From: Odontocerum albicorne
Taxonomy: Eukaryota; Arthropoda; Insecta; Trichoptera; Odontoceridae
Assembly (NCBI GenBank): GCA_949825065.1
Contig: OX463842.1
Coordinates: forward strand, 29,737,475 to 29,801,474
DNA length: 64,000 nucleotides
Direction of reading: 5' to 3'
The stretch's first letter is position 1. Each line of letters begins with the position of its first letter. Below are positions 1 through 12,480 of this stretch, piece after piece. Under the pieces are notes generated by a model. That model was not told the origin of the DNA and did no database searches. It saw only the letters and a program-made list of their open reading frames with translations. Made by a program: the position numbers and the translations under genes.

Positions 1-21
1 ATATTTTAACATAAAAGATAA

Positions 22-222
22 CCTCCATGGCCTAGTCGGTAAGATGCCTGTCTTCCAAACTGAGAGTTATCGACTCGATTTATATCGGTACCCAATTTGT
101 TTTCAAGAGTTCTGATCTGGTTTTCACTTAAGACCTCTTTCATATATTTTTGGTTGGTCGATTGATTATTTCCTCATGGCAACAAACTAACCAGGTTATA
201 CAACGAAAGTGTTATAAGATTA
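22..222 (+). repeat. tRNA-derived SINE, decayed copy
   Basis: The head reads like a tRNA: an A-box-like TGGCCTAGTCGG is followed about 35 bases later by a decayed B box (TCGACTCGATTTA). The body has a TCTGGTTTTCACTTAAG block and the 3' part has AGGTTATACAACGAAAGTG. The same three blocks recur at 47,010-47,215 and, reversed, at 27,985-28,175, so this is a family and not a tRNA gene. Boundaries are approximate and no clear target duplication is seen. Confidence 0.55.
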
Positions 223-1016
223 ATTTATAAACTGTTTTCTTTATCGATGATACTTATTCAGATGCTGTGTCGAAAATATGAGTTTATGAAATATAAAATA
301 AATTCTGCAAAACCATGATCAAGCATTTAAAGACAATTCCTTTAGGGAGGTCTCATCAAAATTCATAATTCTATATGACACTACATACATACCCTATACT
401 CCACCTACATCCTAATGTTTTACTACGACAAATCAGAAGATTTACAAAGGTGCATTTGCAGTACGTCTTGCTTCTTTAATTTTCTGAGCCCCCTTGAGGA
501 AATCCGCTCTCATAACGGCGCTATATAAATTGTCTTTTTCTCATTATTATAAAGTATTGAATGATAATTTGTCAAAAAGTAAGAAGAGTTTTCTCAAAAT
601 GAAGTATTTTTAGTTAAGTATAAAGGCAATTTAATATGTAAAAAACATATGAAAACTAATTTCGAATTAAATTAATCGCGTAGGTTAAAATTCTTCAAGA
701 GGTCTGTGGTCATTGAATTGAGTGAAGAGTTATTTTATAACAATGTATTTTATTAAGTAATTTTGTGTCATTGCGTGTAAAGTAATTTTATAACAACGTA
801 CGACACAAATACTTGGTTAGAAAGTTTTCATCAGCACGAAACACTCTCACAAGGGTGAAAACATATGAAAAAAATGTTAAAACGGTTCAAAATACTGCCT
901 TGTAAAATAAATTGGCATCTGATATATTCTTGGCATAATAATGTGCGAACATGAATTTCATAAAACTCCTAAAAAGTACATTCCAATAGAGTAATAAAAT
1001 AGTGAAACAAAAATCA
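223..1016. other. AT-rich non-coding stretch, intron of the tetraspanin gene
   Basis: No exon, RNA gene or recognisable repeat is seen here. It lies downstream of the donor site of the tetraspanin exon on the minus strand, so it should be the left part of that gene's intron. The next tetraspanin exon, which would encode the end of membrane segment 1 and the large loop, was not found and is probably beyond the left edge. Confidence 0.5.
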
Positions 1017-1022
1017 ACTTAC
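1017..1022 (-). promoter_or_regulatory. 5' splice site of the tetraspanin exon
   Basis: The minus strand reads ATG|GTAAGT at 1025-1017, a consensus GT donor directly after the coding FNVVFM block. Confidence 0.6.
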
Positions 1023-1199
1023 CATAAAAACAACATTGAAGATATGCAAGACGTATTTCAGGAAGTTGACACTACAGCAGTCGGAGTCCCTTGTCTTCCT
1101 CGCTGTTGAGTTACTCCCAGCACCGGCACTGGATGCGCTGCTGCCGGTTCCCAATAGAGCCCCAGTGCTCTCTTGATTCTTGCTATTGTTCCCGTTCAT
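1023..1199 (-). CDS. Tetraspanin, first coding exon (partial gene)
   Basis: The exon encodes 59 residues. A Ser/Thr/Gly/Asn-rich cytoplasmic N-terminus of about 40 residues is followed by CCSVNFLKYVLHIFNVVFM, which matches the start of tetraspanin membrane segment 1: membrane-proximal cysteines (palmitoylation sites in the family), then FLKY and FN. Tetraspanins are four-pass membrane proteins that organise partner receptors and adhesion molecules into microdomains. The reading frame runs straight into a consensus donor GTAAGT (positions 1022-1017), so coding ends at the ATG codon at 1025-1023 and the last two residues of the open frame are intron. The start is the only upstream Met. The three remaining membrane segments and the CCG loop are not in the window. 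Which tetraspanin it is cannot be told from this exon. Confidence 0.72.
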
Positions 1200-3039
1200 C
1201 GTATCGATGAATAATATGCCGCTTCCTTAACTCTTCCAAAGTCTCAGCAACTATTTAGGTCTTCGATCAACGATTTCATTTTATTAAAAAGTATTGAAAT
1301 TTCAATCTATTTTCAATTAATTCATCAAAATTTCGAATATTCTTCGTATCCTATTACGAGAAATGAAACTGAGTATAGGGCAAAGCATCTCTTGTTTTCT
1401 TTGAAAATGTTTAAATGTTAAAAAAAATACTTCAAACAAATTCCGTTCCGACACTTGCCTTTTGGAATTTTAGCTTTGAAATATTTTAAAATTAAAATGA
1501 AAATTTGGCTGAGATAGCTTTATTCTTTACTTTCAAAGCAAAATATTACTTTTTAAAAGTCGGATATTTTAAATATTTAATGATGAATGGTTTTAGATAA
1601 AAACTTATTAGATGTTTAGTTTGATGTTTAATTTTGATTCCCAAGCAATCTGAAACAAATTGAAACAAACTCATTAATTTCTGTTAATTAATTTTATTAC
1701 TATCATTTAAAATTTAGCATTTGATTTGATCAAGAATATTCCGGGAAATTCAGAGCTATATTAGTGTTTTTATAGACGTGAATAAAGACCAACCATTTAA
1801 TACAGTCATTTACTATTTAACGATAGATGTTTGGATTCGTTCGTTTTATCTTGTAAATGATTTATTCCAAAGAAACTTAATCACTTTATAACCAGAAGAG
1901 TACGTTTTAATGAAGTGCTTAGGAAATACCTGAGATTCGTACTTAAATTTAACCATAATTCTGATTCAAGAGTCATTCATAATCGCTCTTCCTATCTCGA
2001 AAATCTTGCAAAATAATAATTCATCATGAATAGAAATCTAGACCCCCGGAACAAAAGCGTTACACTAATAATTTTAAAAAATATGTAATATTTTGTGCAT
2101 ATTGAGATTTACGAAGACTGTTTTAAAAAATACTTGAATTTAAATATAAAACTAATACATTTCAGTCATGTTTGAATGAGACTCAATTAAAAAATATAGT
2201 GTTTTTATCTGTGTAGAAAATGTTCCAACAAACAATAACATATTTTATGTGATTCTTAAATTTAATAATTAAGTCGATGAGCTGAAATATGAACACTTTT
2301 TTAATTAACTTGAAACGCATAACATACTATCGATTCAAATATGTATTATAATATTTAATTAAAAATAAAAATTAAGTATAAAGCACAGCAGATAAAATAA
2401 AATACCAAAACGAAATAAATATGCAGTTCCAATCACCGGCAATAAATTAAAACCACAGCTGGCAAAATAAATCGGCAAATAGAATCAAGTAGATAACACT
2501 GAACAAACATATTGTCCTTGTAATTCACATCAGTTAAAGTGATATAGAGGCAATTTCTTTTCAAAACAGATACGCTTTCGATGGTTTTCAGGTAATTGAA
2601 CAGTTCAATTTATCGTGAGATTAAAAGGTTTATAACATCTCGCGTGAGAGGTTTCCGTAAATGTTGGAGCGTTTTCGTTCTTTTAGATTAAAGTTTATAC
2701 GGGTAAACGTTTTCAGTTATATCAAGGGATTCAGCTCGAAAGAGGTATCGTACTTCAGGATCGGTCTTGTTATCACATCAGTCATTCTGTATTTATTAAA
2801 AAGTATTTTGTTTTTTAAATACGTATTTTTCTAATACCGCTTTTAGCCGTTATCACTCATTACATTTTTCACCTGTTAAATGCTTAGTTGTTATAAATTA
2901 TGACTTCTTTTTCACATCACTTCTTTGTCATCGCGTGCTCAATGCTGATCGTCGTGGTCCTTTGATATGTCTGTAACGTGTGCACCGCACCACTTGTCTC
3001 CGCCCCTCTCCGTCCTGGGCCATGTTAAATTCAGCGCTT
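1200..3039. other. AT-rich non-coding stretch upstream of the tetraspanin exon
   Basis: It should hold the 5' UTR, or an intron and the promoter, of the tetraspanin gene, but I see no distinctive TATA, initiator or 5' UTR exon. No coding or repeat signature was recognised. Confidence 0.4.
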
Positions 3040-3340
3040 AAATATAATATTGTTAACTCCTTCATTTGTTTTATCCATCTCGTATGCCAGTTTTCTCTTC
3101 CTCATCTTCCCTTAACTGTCCTCTTGATCCCCAGCGTCTCCAGACTTTCATTATTATTTCTGGCAACATGCCCAAATTATGTTATGATTATTTTCCTGCA
3201 TGTTGTCTAAAGTCTTTCAGCGGTACATGCGATCTAGCGGTCCATGGGATACGGAACATTTGCATCTAGTACCACATTGACAGTATGCAGCTTTAATGTA
3301 TTCCTTTCTGCACCTTGAATGGTACTGAGAGGAACTCGTC
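3040..3340 (-). pseudogene. Decayed LINE reverse transcriptase C-terminus
   Basis: On the minus strand, short frame-shifted pieces resemble the post-polymerase tail of RTE-like LINE ORF2 proteins: a (W/F)GHVARNN-like block followed by a Gly/Arg/Lys-rich stretch and a W.(R)WIKQ-like block. Several stops and shifts break it. GC is higher than in the flanks. The assignment rests on block order only. Confidence 0.4.
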
Positions 3341-4559
3341 TACTCTCATAAATACCGTGTTTTGTATATACATGTCTTCCATAGACAGTTCCATTTAAAA
3401 ATTTCCATACAAATAAAAATAACTAAAATATGTACTAACATAAGTACATAAGTGGGTTATATTAACCATATGTCTACTTTATTCCTTTGTTCATTGATCA
3501 TATACTCGTAGTGTAATTTCATGTTTTCTTTTTCCCTGGTTATCACGTATAATTTGTCTTGGTCGGTTTTTAATCTACACGATTGGTGAGGCTTTCTTTT
3601 GTTTAATTTATTTAAAAGATGAGACTGTTAGCTAACATAGATTGATTAAAATATGGAACATTTGATATTTTTTTCATATTCATCTTTAATTTTTCATCTT
3701 GAGCATACTAGTGTATCACAAAACGAACAAGAAACGTGAAACGCATTTTTTTCGACTTCTTAAAATTTGGTTACAATGATCAGGTTAATCTTAAAGAGAT
3801 ACCCATTTACGTATCCAATTACATTTGACAAATTCAAAGTTCAAATTGTTGGTTCATTCTAAATGTAGTCATTTTAAATATCTTTATTCAAAGACATATT
3901 GCATAAATAATATGTAATCCGTATAAATCTCATTGATAAGAAGAACTCTATGCAGGGTAGCCAAAGGACGAACTGGGTGTCGCATTTCTCGCAGTTGTTA
4001 AGAGCCGACTCTGTCTTCTTTTTTTAACAGATTGGAAAACCTTTTGAGACAAAGGACTATATCACCTGGAAACCAATATTAGAAGCATAGGGCGTTTCCT
4101 TAAGCAAACTAGGATAATTTTTTGTTTGTTTTATTTATAATATATGTAGGCATGAGTAAATCAATACTGTTTATTTAAAAAATACATAAGGGTTTTGGTG
4201 TTTTTAGAATAAGTCTATTTTTGGGATAGTATTCATTAATTATTTATTTTATTTATACAATCATATTTTTTTTTATTCAAAATAAATTTTAAAAGATGAT
4301 ATGTTTGAAAATGAAAATAGATCACATACATAGTGGTTTATGTTCCTGTTTGAAAAATACTAGTTATTTTATAAATGTGATAAAAAATGAACGAGAACTT
4401 TTGAATTTCGCGGGTTGATTGTTTTTTATTGAGACAATATTTTTAACTCTCGTTGGGGACTCTGTATGTGATGTATATTTCAGGCACATTGGATGGGCAG
4501 TTTGTGTTTGAGAGGCAAATATTTACAATGCATTCAAACCATTTTTCATTTTAAAAATG
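3341..4559. other. AT-rich non-coding stretch
   Basis: No gene or recognisable mobile element. One TACTCGTA octamer lies at 3503-3510. Confidence 0.4.
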
Positions 4560-5455
4560 ACTACAAAGAATTTGCACTGAATTTTGCATAAAAACTGGAA
4601 TAAAGTGTAGTAAAGTGGTAAAAATGTTGAATAAAACTTTTGGCTAGGATGCTTTGTTAAAACCAAAGGCTTATGACAGGTATAAACGTTCTTAAGAGGG
4701 TCATGAAAACGTTGAAGATAACAAGAGGGATGGGCGTCCTAGCATATGAACCACCGATGAAAATATGGAAAAAATTAAGGATATTTGTGCTTAGTAATCG
4801 CTAAATCACTATAAGAGAAGCTGCTGAGGAAGTTGGTATTTCGTACGGTTCATGCGAAGTATCTTTATAGTAACGTTTTGGACATTAAACGAGTGGCAGC
4901 CAAAACTGTTGATTTTCAACAAAAGTAGTATCGCAAAAACATCGTCGAGCAAATTTTGGCTGATGTCGCTGATGACCCAGAATTACTGCAACGCGTCATA
5001 ACAGATGACAAAACGTGGGTATATATGGCTATGCCATCGAAATAAAGGCCCAATCGTTCCAATGGAAGCATCCTGAAGAGCCAAGACCGAAAAAAGCATG
5101 TCAAGTTCGATCAAATGTTAAGGTTCTCCTTGCTGTTCTTCAACGACAACGGCATAGTTAATTATGAATTCTTAATGCCATCGTACGGTCTATACGGAGT
5201 ATTATCTTGAGGTTTCACACTGTTTGTGTGAGGCAATCCGAAAAAAACAATTAGAATTGTGGACAAACAACTCCCGGATTTTGTACAACGATAATGCACA
5301 GGCTCATATTTCACTACTGATTCGTGAATTTTTAGCCAAAACCAAGACGGTCGCGATGCCGTAGTAGCCTGAACCCGCAGATTAACAAAACAGTGCTTTT
5401 TGAAAAAAAAACCCTGAGAGAGGTCACAACTGCTATCTTTAGTTTGAATAAAAAA
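4560..5455 (+). mobile_element. Mariner-family transposase relic
   Basis: Frame-shifted pieces follow the order of a mariner transposase: a decayed N-terminal helix-turn-helix part (GHENVEDNKRDGRPS, then DENMEKIK), an ADDPELLQRVITDDKTWV block around 4960-5020, and a DNA-cleavage block LYNDNAQAHIS... REFLAKTKT at 5281-5350. The family's catalytic Asp before TWV and the Asp in the HDNA-type motif are present. The histidine usually preceding that DNA motif is replaced, and the final YSPDLAP region is lost. Many stops and indels make it dead. Terminal inverted repeats were not located. An A-rich stretch marks the right end. Confidence 0.8.
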
Positions 5456-7456
5456 ATTCTCTGGTTGATGTAAGAAATATTACATTATTTATTATATGTT
5501 TTACGATAATTTTATTTAATATTTTTTTTCAGTATTGTATTTTGGTTATTTCATGCGCCAAATGTGTTCTGAATTATGCTAATATTTCAAAGTTCTATCA
5601 CTATTGTTTAGTAAACGTTGCTACGATCTGTAAAGGAAATTTACCTGTGATATATATTTTTAATAAATAAATTAAACTGATTTCGATCAATTGTTATCCA
5701 TTTGACATGATAAGATTGTAACCAAAATGCTTAAAGAGACAAAATATGAAAATATTATTCCTGTTAATGTTTTTATAAATTCCATATTATATTTTATTAG
5801 TCACGAAGTCATTAAATAATCTCCACTGAGTACAAAGAGCATTATTGCGCACCAGTAAGGGCGGAAGAAAGTTGGGGAAAGTTATCGATATGGGGGATTC
5901 TTGCTTTAATGGTATTTTAATTTCCTCCGCAATTTAAAAGTTGGCAATTCCTTTCAGTACGCCCTTTTAGATGCAAGGCCAGAATGAATAGAGCTGTGGA
6001 TATGGCAGAATTTTCATTTACTTTTATGGTATTCTCTTAACCATAAAAGACTCCTTCCCAGATTATTAATAATTACTGAGGGTTAATGTGTTTTATGAAA
6101 ACGACTTTGCTTTTTAAATGGTGACTATGAAACTTCACGCCTTAATGTTTGAAAGTTTTGCTATCAATAATTCACTTATTTACAGGAATTACATTTTGGA
6201 AACTTGTCAAGTTTCATTAAAAAACTTAAAAGAATTGTGCTTTTATTAACTTTAAGATATATATTTCTTTAATTAAAAGCTCTTAATTAATTTAATTTCT
6301 CACATATTAAAAATTTCAGATTTTTTTTTCGTAATTGGTGGAAGGACTTGCTCCTTCAGGAGGTTCATACTGATGATGACAATGATTGCCGTAGATCCTG
6401 AGGACGAAATATACAATGCCAGATTTACTGACATATACAACTCATGGAAAAATATTTGATCTTTTCACATAAATATGTTTAATTTGGTTTAAATTAATTC
6501 TAAGAATTATTCCTAAGATTTTTTAATACCATATTTTTTAATGTATTGTATATCTAATGTGAGTTCAGCAATCAAGGCTGTTATCGCTATCCACCAGCAT
6601 CAGGATCAGGTTTCAGTCATCAGCACGCGTTGAACGCAATTATGAATCTAGATTCGTCTGACAAAGAAGGGATGTTTTTCAGATTGTTGAGTTCTCTTTA
6701 ATTTATTATAATATTTTCAGTTTTCCAGAATTTTATATGATTGCGTTATTATTTTATATTCTCATTTGTTTACTGACGATGACGAAATTTTTTTCATCGC
6801 TATTGACTTTGTAACATGCATGGATAAATTGTTTATGTATGGATCATGAGGATTGTGACACCTCCTTCAAAACATGGAATGAATAATGACAACTCTTTAG
6901 TTTTGATTTCCTTATAATATTTTTTTTTGGTAATTTTCAAGTATTTCCCTCAAAATAGAATTGAACTATTGTGCGGTTAACCAGCGTCTTAGCAAGTAAA
7001 TATTTTATTCATTAACGTAAATGAAATAACTATCACTATAAAGCTAACCTCCTTTGTCATTAAAAATTATAACCACTTGAAAATATTATTTAAGGTCAGT
7101 AGTTTTGAACTTTAGTCGTTATAATCAGATAATGTACTTTCTTGTGAAAGCCTGTTAACAAAAGTCAATGAAGAGGAATATTTGGAATAAACATTCAAGC
7201 AGTTGTAATAAACCTTTTAAGAATACATTTAATTTATAATACTAAAAAGTTTTCCAGCTCGTAATTTAAAATATTTAAAATATACGTAACTAGTTATTAT
7301 TTCGTAGAATTTGTTATTATGTAAAATTCTTAATAAACATTTTAAATTTCAGTTTTATGTTCCTGCACATATATAATTAAGGTTGAATATTTGAAGAGGA
7401 TGATGATAAACCAAAAGATATTTTACACTTCATAACAAAAATTCTATTTAAAGAGC
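5456..7456. other. AT-rich non-coding stretch
   Basis: No gene was found. 6340-6450 and 6560-6660 are richer in GC than their surroundings and may be unrecognised old repeats. Confidence 0.4.
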
Positions 7457-7810
7457 ATGTTTTCGAGAGATGGTAGGATAGAGAAAGATTTTAAATGGTA
7501 TTTTGTAGCAGGGAACAAGGGCGCACTTAGTACTATTTTTGCTAGTAAATCAATCGCAAATTTTCAAAATGTATTATGCATTAATACTCATTGTGTATTA
7601 GTTCTAGTAATCTTGATGTATGGAAGCGATGCCAGAAGATTGAAAGGAAGCTATACGAGCAGAGCAAATGCGATACTAACGCGTGATTTGTGTAAAGTAT
7701 CTGGTATTATAATGTTTGACATAGTACGAGCTACACATGTACGAGTATTGTTAATACACTCGTACGAGCTAGACATGTACGAGTATTGTTGCCTGCCCAC
7801 GTTGCTTTAG
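7457..7810 (+). pseudogene. RTE-like LINE fragment, reverse transcriptase thumb region
   Basis: An open frame of 117 codons matches, block by block, the region after the polymerase core of RTE-like LINE ORF2: FSRDGRIEKDF, AGNKGAL, then VLVLVILMYGSDARRLK, then SRANAI and LCKVSG. The family form is (F)TRDGKIE..I..R..AGNK..GAL and P(T/V)LMYGSE(T/A)W. The changed residues show decay although the frame is still open. Similarity ends near 7720. It belongs to the same family as the fragments at 36,888-37,086 and 55,170-56,095. The open frame is chance preservation, not a functional gene. Confidence 0.7.
7722..7790 (+). repeat. Short tandem duplication with TACGAGTA octamers
   Basis: Two copies of a roughly 30-bp block (GTACGAGCTA.ACATGTACGAGTATTGTT) lie head to tail. 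Each carries one TACGAGTA, at 7740-7747 and 7778-7785. Confidence 0.6.
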
Positions 7811-10800
7811 TATTTTCTGTACGTACGGTGGCGAACTACGGGTTACTTGCTTATTCCAATACCTTTAAACCCTAAGAATATATTACTGCTTTCCAACATG
7901 TCTGCCTTTTCAATTTGGAGATATTGAGAAGAAACCAGCTTCCATAAAATGTATGATTTTTCACAGGTTAAACATGATTTCCCGAGCCACGATTAGGTTA
8001 TCACTGCTTTAAAGGATAGGTTTATGGGTATCGAAGGTTCTTCAATTTTGTGTTTGCTGCTTGATGTGTTGGAAAGGGCTGACATTTTACCTAAGTTTTA
8101 GTGTGAAATAACCTTTTAGGTAAAACGTTAAAGGGACCTTTAAAATTAAATGAAGCTAGATAACTGTATCCTGTGTTACAATGCAGACATATTTTTATTT
8201 AGCGCTCAATAATGTGTAAACATTTTTGGTAAAACTGTTATTTAATTGGTTGTAACAACGAAAATATGTAAAATAATTAAATATAGGTTCAGCTTGCAAT
8301 AGGTCTATAAATTTATAGTGAAGAGCTTTTTGAGGTATCCACATAGACATACGTTGATCGTGTGATGTGCTATCTGCACATGATTATTGGATATGATTTT
8401 AATGGGGTAATGATACGGTTGGAATTACGTATATGATAGCTTGAGATTTAAGTTAGAATAAGGATGTGAATATTTTAGTATTTACAGCAAATATATAAGA
8501 AATACGTGAAGATGAAATGAGACCATTTCGTTACGGATCATGCCTAACGAATTGCTTCTTTATATCCATAAAATAGAGAGTTTTATGCATTTTGTGCTTG
8601 CATTCTATAATTAAAATATATCAATTGTGAATATTAAAAAAAAGTATTTGTGAAAGTATATTTAAATTTTTGAAAAAAAATAAATGACGAAATGTACATT
8701 CCATACAAATGATAATATTGTTTTTTTTACATATTTATGTGAATCTTTTGGATACAAAATTCTTTTTTTTGCTTAAACTTAATGTTGCAGTAGCTTTATT
8801 GGGATAAAGAAGTTTGATTATTTTATTTACGTTAATGAAAAAACATGCAAACCGATACAAACTAAACTCGTATTTTTAGACTCTTGATAAGATGAAAAGG
8901 ACTTACACTATCGCGTTGTGATGTTTAACACTGTAAAATAAATATTAGTTTAAATTATGACGGTACACTCTAGTGAGAGTGTATAGAATAATTACATTTA
9001 GCTTTCGTTATATAAAGTACAACCTGGCGGGTTTATTGCCATGTGGTAATTTCTTACAATCGACCAGAAATATATCAATGAGGTCTGAAGGGAAAATAGG
9101 ACTTATGTTTTTTTTAAATGGGTACAAACAACAATCAAATCCGCAAATTCCAGGTTGGAACACCGGTGACTTACCAACAATCACACATGATATTTTTTTG
9201 GAAATTACTATTGAAATGCTAAATTGATAATAATTTTCAGATGGAGAATAGAACGCACAAGATAATGGAGTGTTTATTAGGTATCAATGAATAACTCATG
9301 AATAAAACTACATAATTGTAATACATGGTAAGCCAACTGGACTAAGAAATGAAAAATAACGGAGATGACACGTCCCAAGAGATAGATGTTTACCTGATCA
9401 TAAACAGAACCAAGGTCTATGAAAGAAAAAAAGAGAATAATTACTTCAACTTATGCGCTTCAACTTGCGTGCTTGAACGAATTGGCTATCCCTTTTGAGG
9501 TTACAATAACTGTATTGTAAGATTTTCACGAAAAGTCTCTTGGTTGTAAATATAGTACAATACACCCTTCTAGCGGATGACCTAATTATTCTAAAACAAA
9601 GGCAAAATGTGAAGGTTTATAGTTTGTAACTTTATCACTAAGTTGACGCGGGCTTTTCGACATGGCCTAATAAAGATTTTAAGCTACAGGGCTGACCAAA
9701 AGATTTCAAAGGATCAATGGGGTAAGTGTGTATGCAAAAAAGATTCAACCAACAAAATATGTTTTAACATATTGTAATTAAAAATATTCCATCTGTCTTC
9801 AATGACAAAAGGTATTTCTCCATAACTCCCATTTTCTTGTCCTTTCAACCTTCCTTCTTCTTTCCCAATCTTGTGCGATATTTGTAAATATTTTGATGAG
9901 CTTGTAAAGAGATTGGTTCATACATCTGGGAGATTACAAGCTTCATCTTTGGGATTTAATCCGGAGGTTTTTTTTAAACTTATAATAACGCCAGAAACTA
10001 TTAAATGCTTTTTTTTAATAGGTTTTCTAAAAATATGCTGTATCGAATGGGATAAACTACTATAATAATAAACTTCAATGCATGCTTTTTCATCTTGTCG
10101 AAACCGCAACTTATGTACTGCAAATCAGATGTCTTACCAAGCAGCTTATAGGGCTAAGTTTGAAATTCCTTAGAAGCAATACAGAGTTTATTTACCAACA
10201 AAAACGTTCCATTAACAAAGTGTAAATTCTTAATTATTCCTAAATTGGAAAATTTGATAACTTCCATGAGATATAGTAGTAGAGGTTTTCGGTTTTCTCG
10301 TCTGATAATTTATTGGTAAACTATATAAAAATGAATATTTGTTTAGTGACATAACCTGCATCCAAAATAGGTCCATGTAGGTGCAGCCTAGTTCAAGGAT
10401 TTTTAATTATTATTATTTTCTTAATAATAAAGAACTCCATAGTGATGTAGAAATGTCACAATCATTTTTCTAAAACATAACCACTCTATTTCTTCCTGCA
10501 CTATTTTACATAATGTTCGAGATATACACGTAAAAACATTTGATTCGTAATATGTATTGTTAATGAATTCACTCAAAAAATCTTGTCGTACAAGTCCGTA
10601 TTTGCTTGTTTTAAAATCCTCAATGATTTCAAAATAGGGTTTTCCCGCATATACTCGTATGCCTAATTCCAGGGATCTAAAAGCATGACCATTTTCCCTT
10701 CTTTGGCCTTAAAAATGTGTAATTCCCTTTCATGATATTGAATACAAAGACCTTTTTGTAGTTAAATTTAACAAAAGCTTTTTCCTTGAGATTGTTCAAA

Positions 10801-11769
10801 TATGAGAAAAAATTGTATTTAGGGGGTGAATCTCAACAGATTACTTTCTTAATAACAGAAAAGAAATATTTTTAACACAGTATTCGTTGAAATTAATGTT
10901 TTAGTCAATATGTATGACACGGAATTAAAATTTAGAAGGTTTCGATCGATTTTTTTTAAATTTTGATAAATAAGCGGTAGAAAAAAGTAGTGAAAAAAGA
11001 TGTTTCAAAAACGCTCTTCAGATACATTCAATTTACTGAACAGCGCACTGTCCGAAAATAATAAGAAAAATAAATATGTATTATATATTAAAATGGAAAA
11101 ATCTCCTTTTTTTAATATTTTCAATTTTACTCCCAGGAATTTCTTTATTTAGATTATGTGAACATTTATTTAGTAAATTCTGATAATGCGATGTTACTAT
11201 CGTGACTCGGGTTTCAAGCAACTTTTTTAAGCTCTTCGTCTGGAAAAACCGATGAAGAACTCGGAAAAAAAGTTCACAATTGAGTCGCGCTCATAAAATT
11301 AATTGCTGAGTTTACAAAGTAGATCTTATCGAACTATGAGCATTACACTTTTTAAAGTTTGATTGAAAATTATTCATGATTTTCTCTTGTTGAATATTAA
11401 ATCGATTACTTAGCTTAACGAGATGGAAAAATCATGCTCAAATATAATGTCCTGAAGACACCTGACATCATGATATTTTTTTCAAGCAAATATATTTAAA
11501 ATCAGTAAAACAAGAAATTAATTTGACATGTGATTTTTGAAAAAAAAAATTTGATGGATATTTGTTGAAAATAAAGAAAAACTATGTAATATGTTGTCAG
11601 GAAAGAAGGTTCGCATTTCTCGGAGAGATGTCGTTTGGACAAAATTCTCGTTGCTTATTTCATTGCAAACGCGCTGTATGTTATATTTTGAAAAGTAATA
11701 GTTAAGTGCATTTATTGGCCATTGTTTACGTAAATTACTAGAACGTTATTTTGGCGTCATTTTGAAGAT
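7811..11769. other. AT-rich non-coding stretch
   Basis: I see no gene. The 84-codon frame at 8973-9227 has no recognisable motif and ordinary AT-rich composition, so I do not call it. A weak hammerhead-like remnant (GAAAC preceded by a GAGC/GCUU stem) is at 11,205-11,250 on the minus strand. Confidence 0.35.
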
Positions 11770-12480
11770 GGAATAAAACAAAAAGTTTTTTTCGGTGCTT
11801 GATGCTCTTGTACCACCGGAAAGAAAATAATGCGTAATAAAAAAAAGTATGTAGTGTTTGGCGATGATGCAGTAAGCGATCGTGTGTGTCAAATGTGGTT
11901 ATGTCCCTTGAAGATGGAGTCCACTTTGAAAGTCCAAAAAAAATCTGATGACGATCAAATCAAGGATTTGATTGAGTATACCCACGTTCTACGACACGAG
12001 AGATTACTGTGATACTGAAAAAATAAAAAACTATCGTCCACGAGCATTTGAAACCATTTTGCAATTGAATTTGGCCTTAAAATATGAAATTACTTTCCTG
12101 ACCACCTATTATTTTTATCAATTAAAAAAATGATTTCAGAGTAATTGTAATATACTCGTATAATTTGAGTTTAATTTACTTTGAAAGAAAATATTTATGA
12201 AATACGAAAGAAACTACAAAGCTCCCTTATGAGCAATTAAAAATATTAGTTTTATCAACATAGCCTTATAGCTTATTGTTAATTTAGATCTGCAATATTT
12301 TGTGGTTTTTAGTCTTATATTTAATTGATATTTATTATATTTAAAATCATGTTGGTGGACTGTAGCAGGTACTGCCCACTACGAATTGTTCAACACAGGC
12401 AAAACAATTACGGGAGAGATCTACTCTATAAAGCTCGAGCGTATACCAACACTTCGATTGAATAATGAAAATAAAGTGTT
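11770..12480 (+). mobile_element. Second mariner-family transposase relic
   Basis: The first part (about 11,820-12,050) reads like the N-terminal DNA-binding half: KKSDDDQIKDLIEY, then RH.R.., matching the mariner DDDQIK.LIE...TTREIA pattern. The second part (12,372-12,452) reads HYELFNTGKTITGEIYSIKL, the mariner HYELL.PG.TI..(D/E)(L/I)Y..QL block. The stretch between them is decayed or deleted, and the downstream HHDNA motif was not found. Stops and shifts throughout. It differs from the copy at 4560-5455, so it is a separate lineage or a much older insertion. Confidence 0.7.

Noticed and set aside
8973..9227. 84-codon frame as a possible host exon
   Set aside because: No domain, no clear splice sites, ordinary AT-rich composition.
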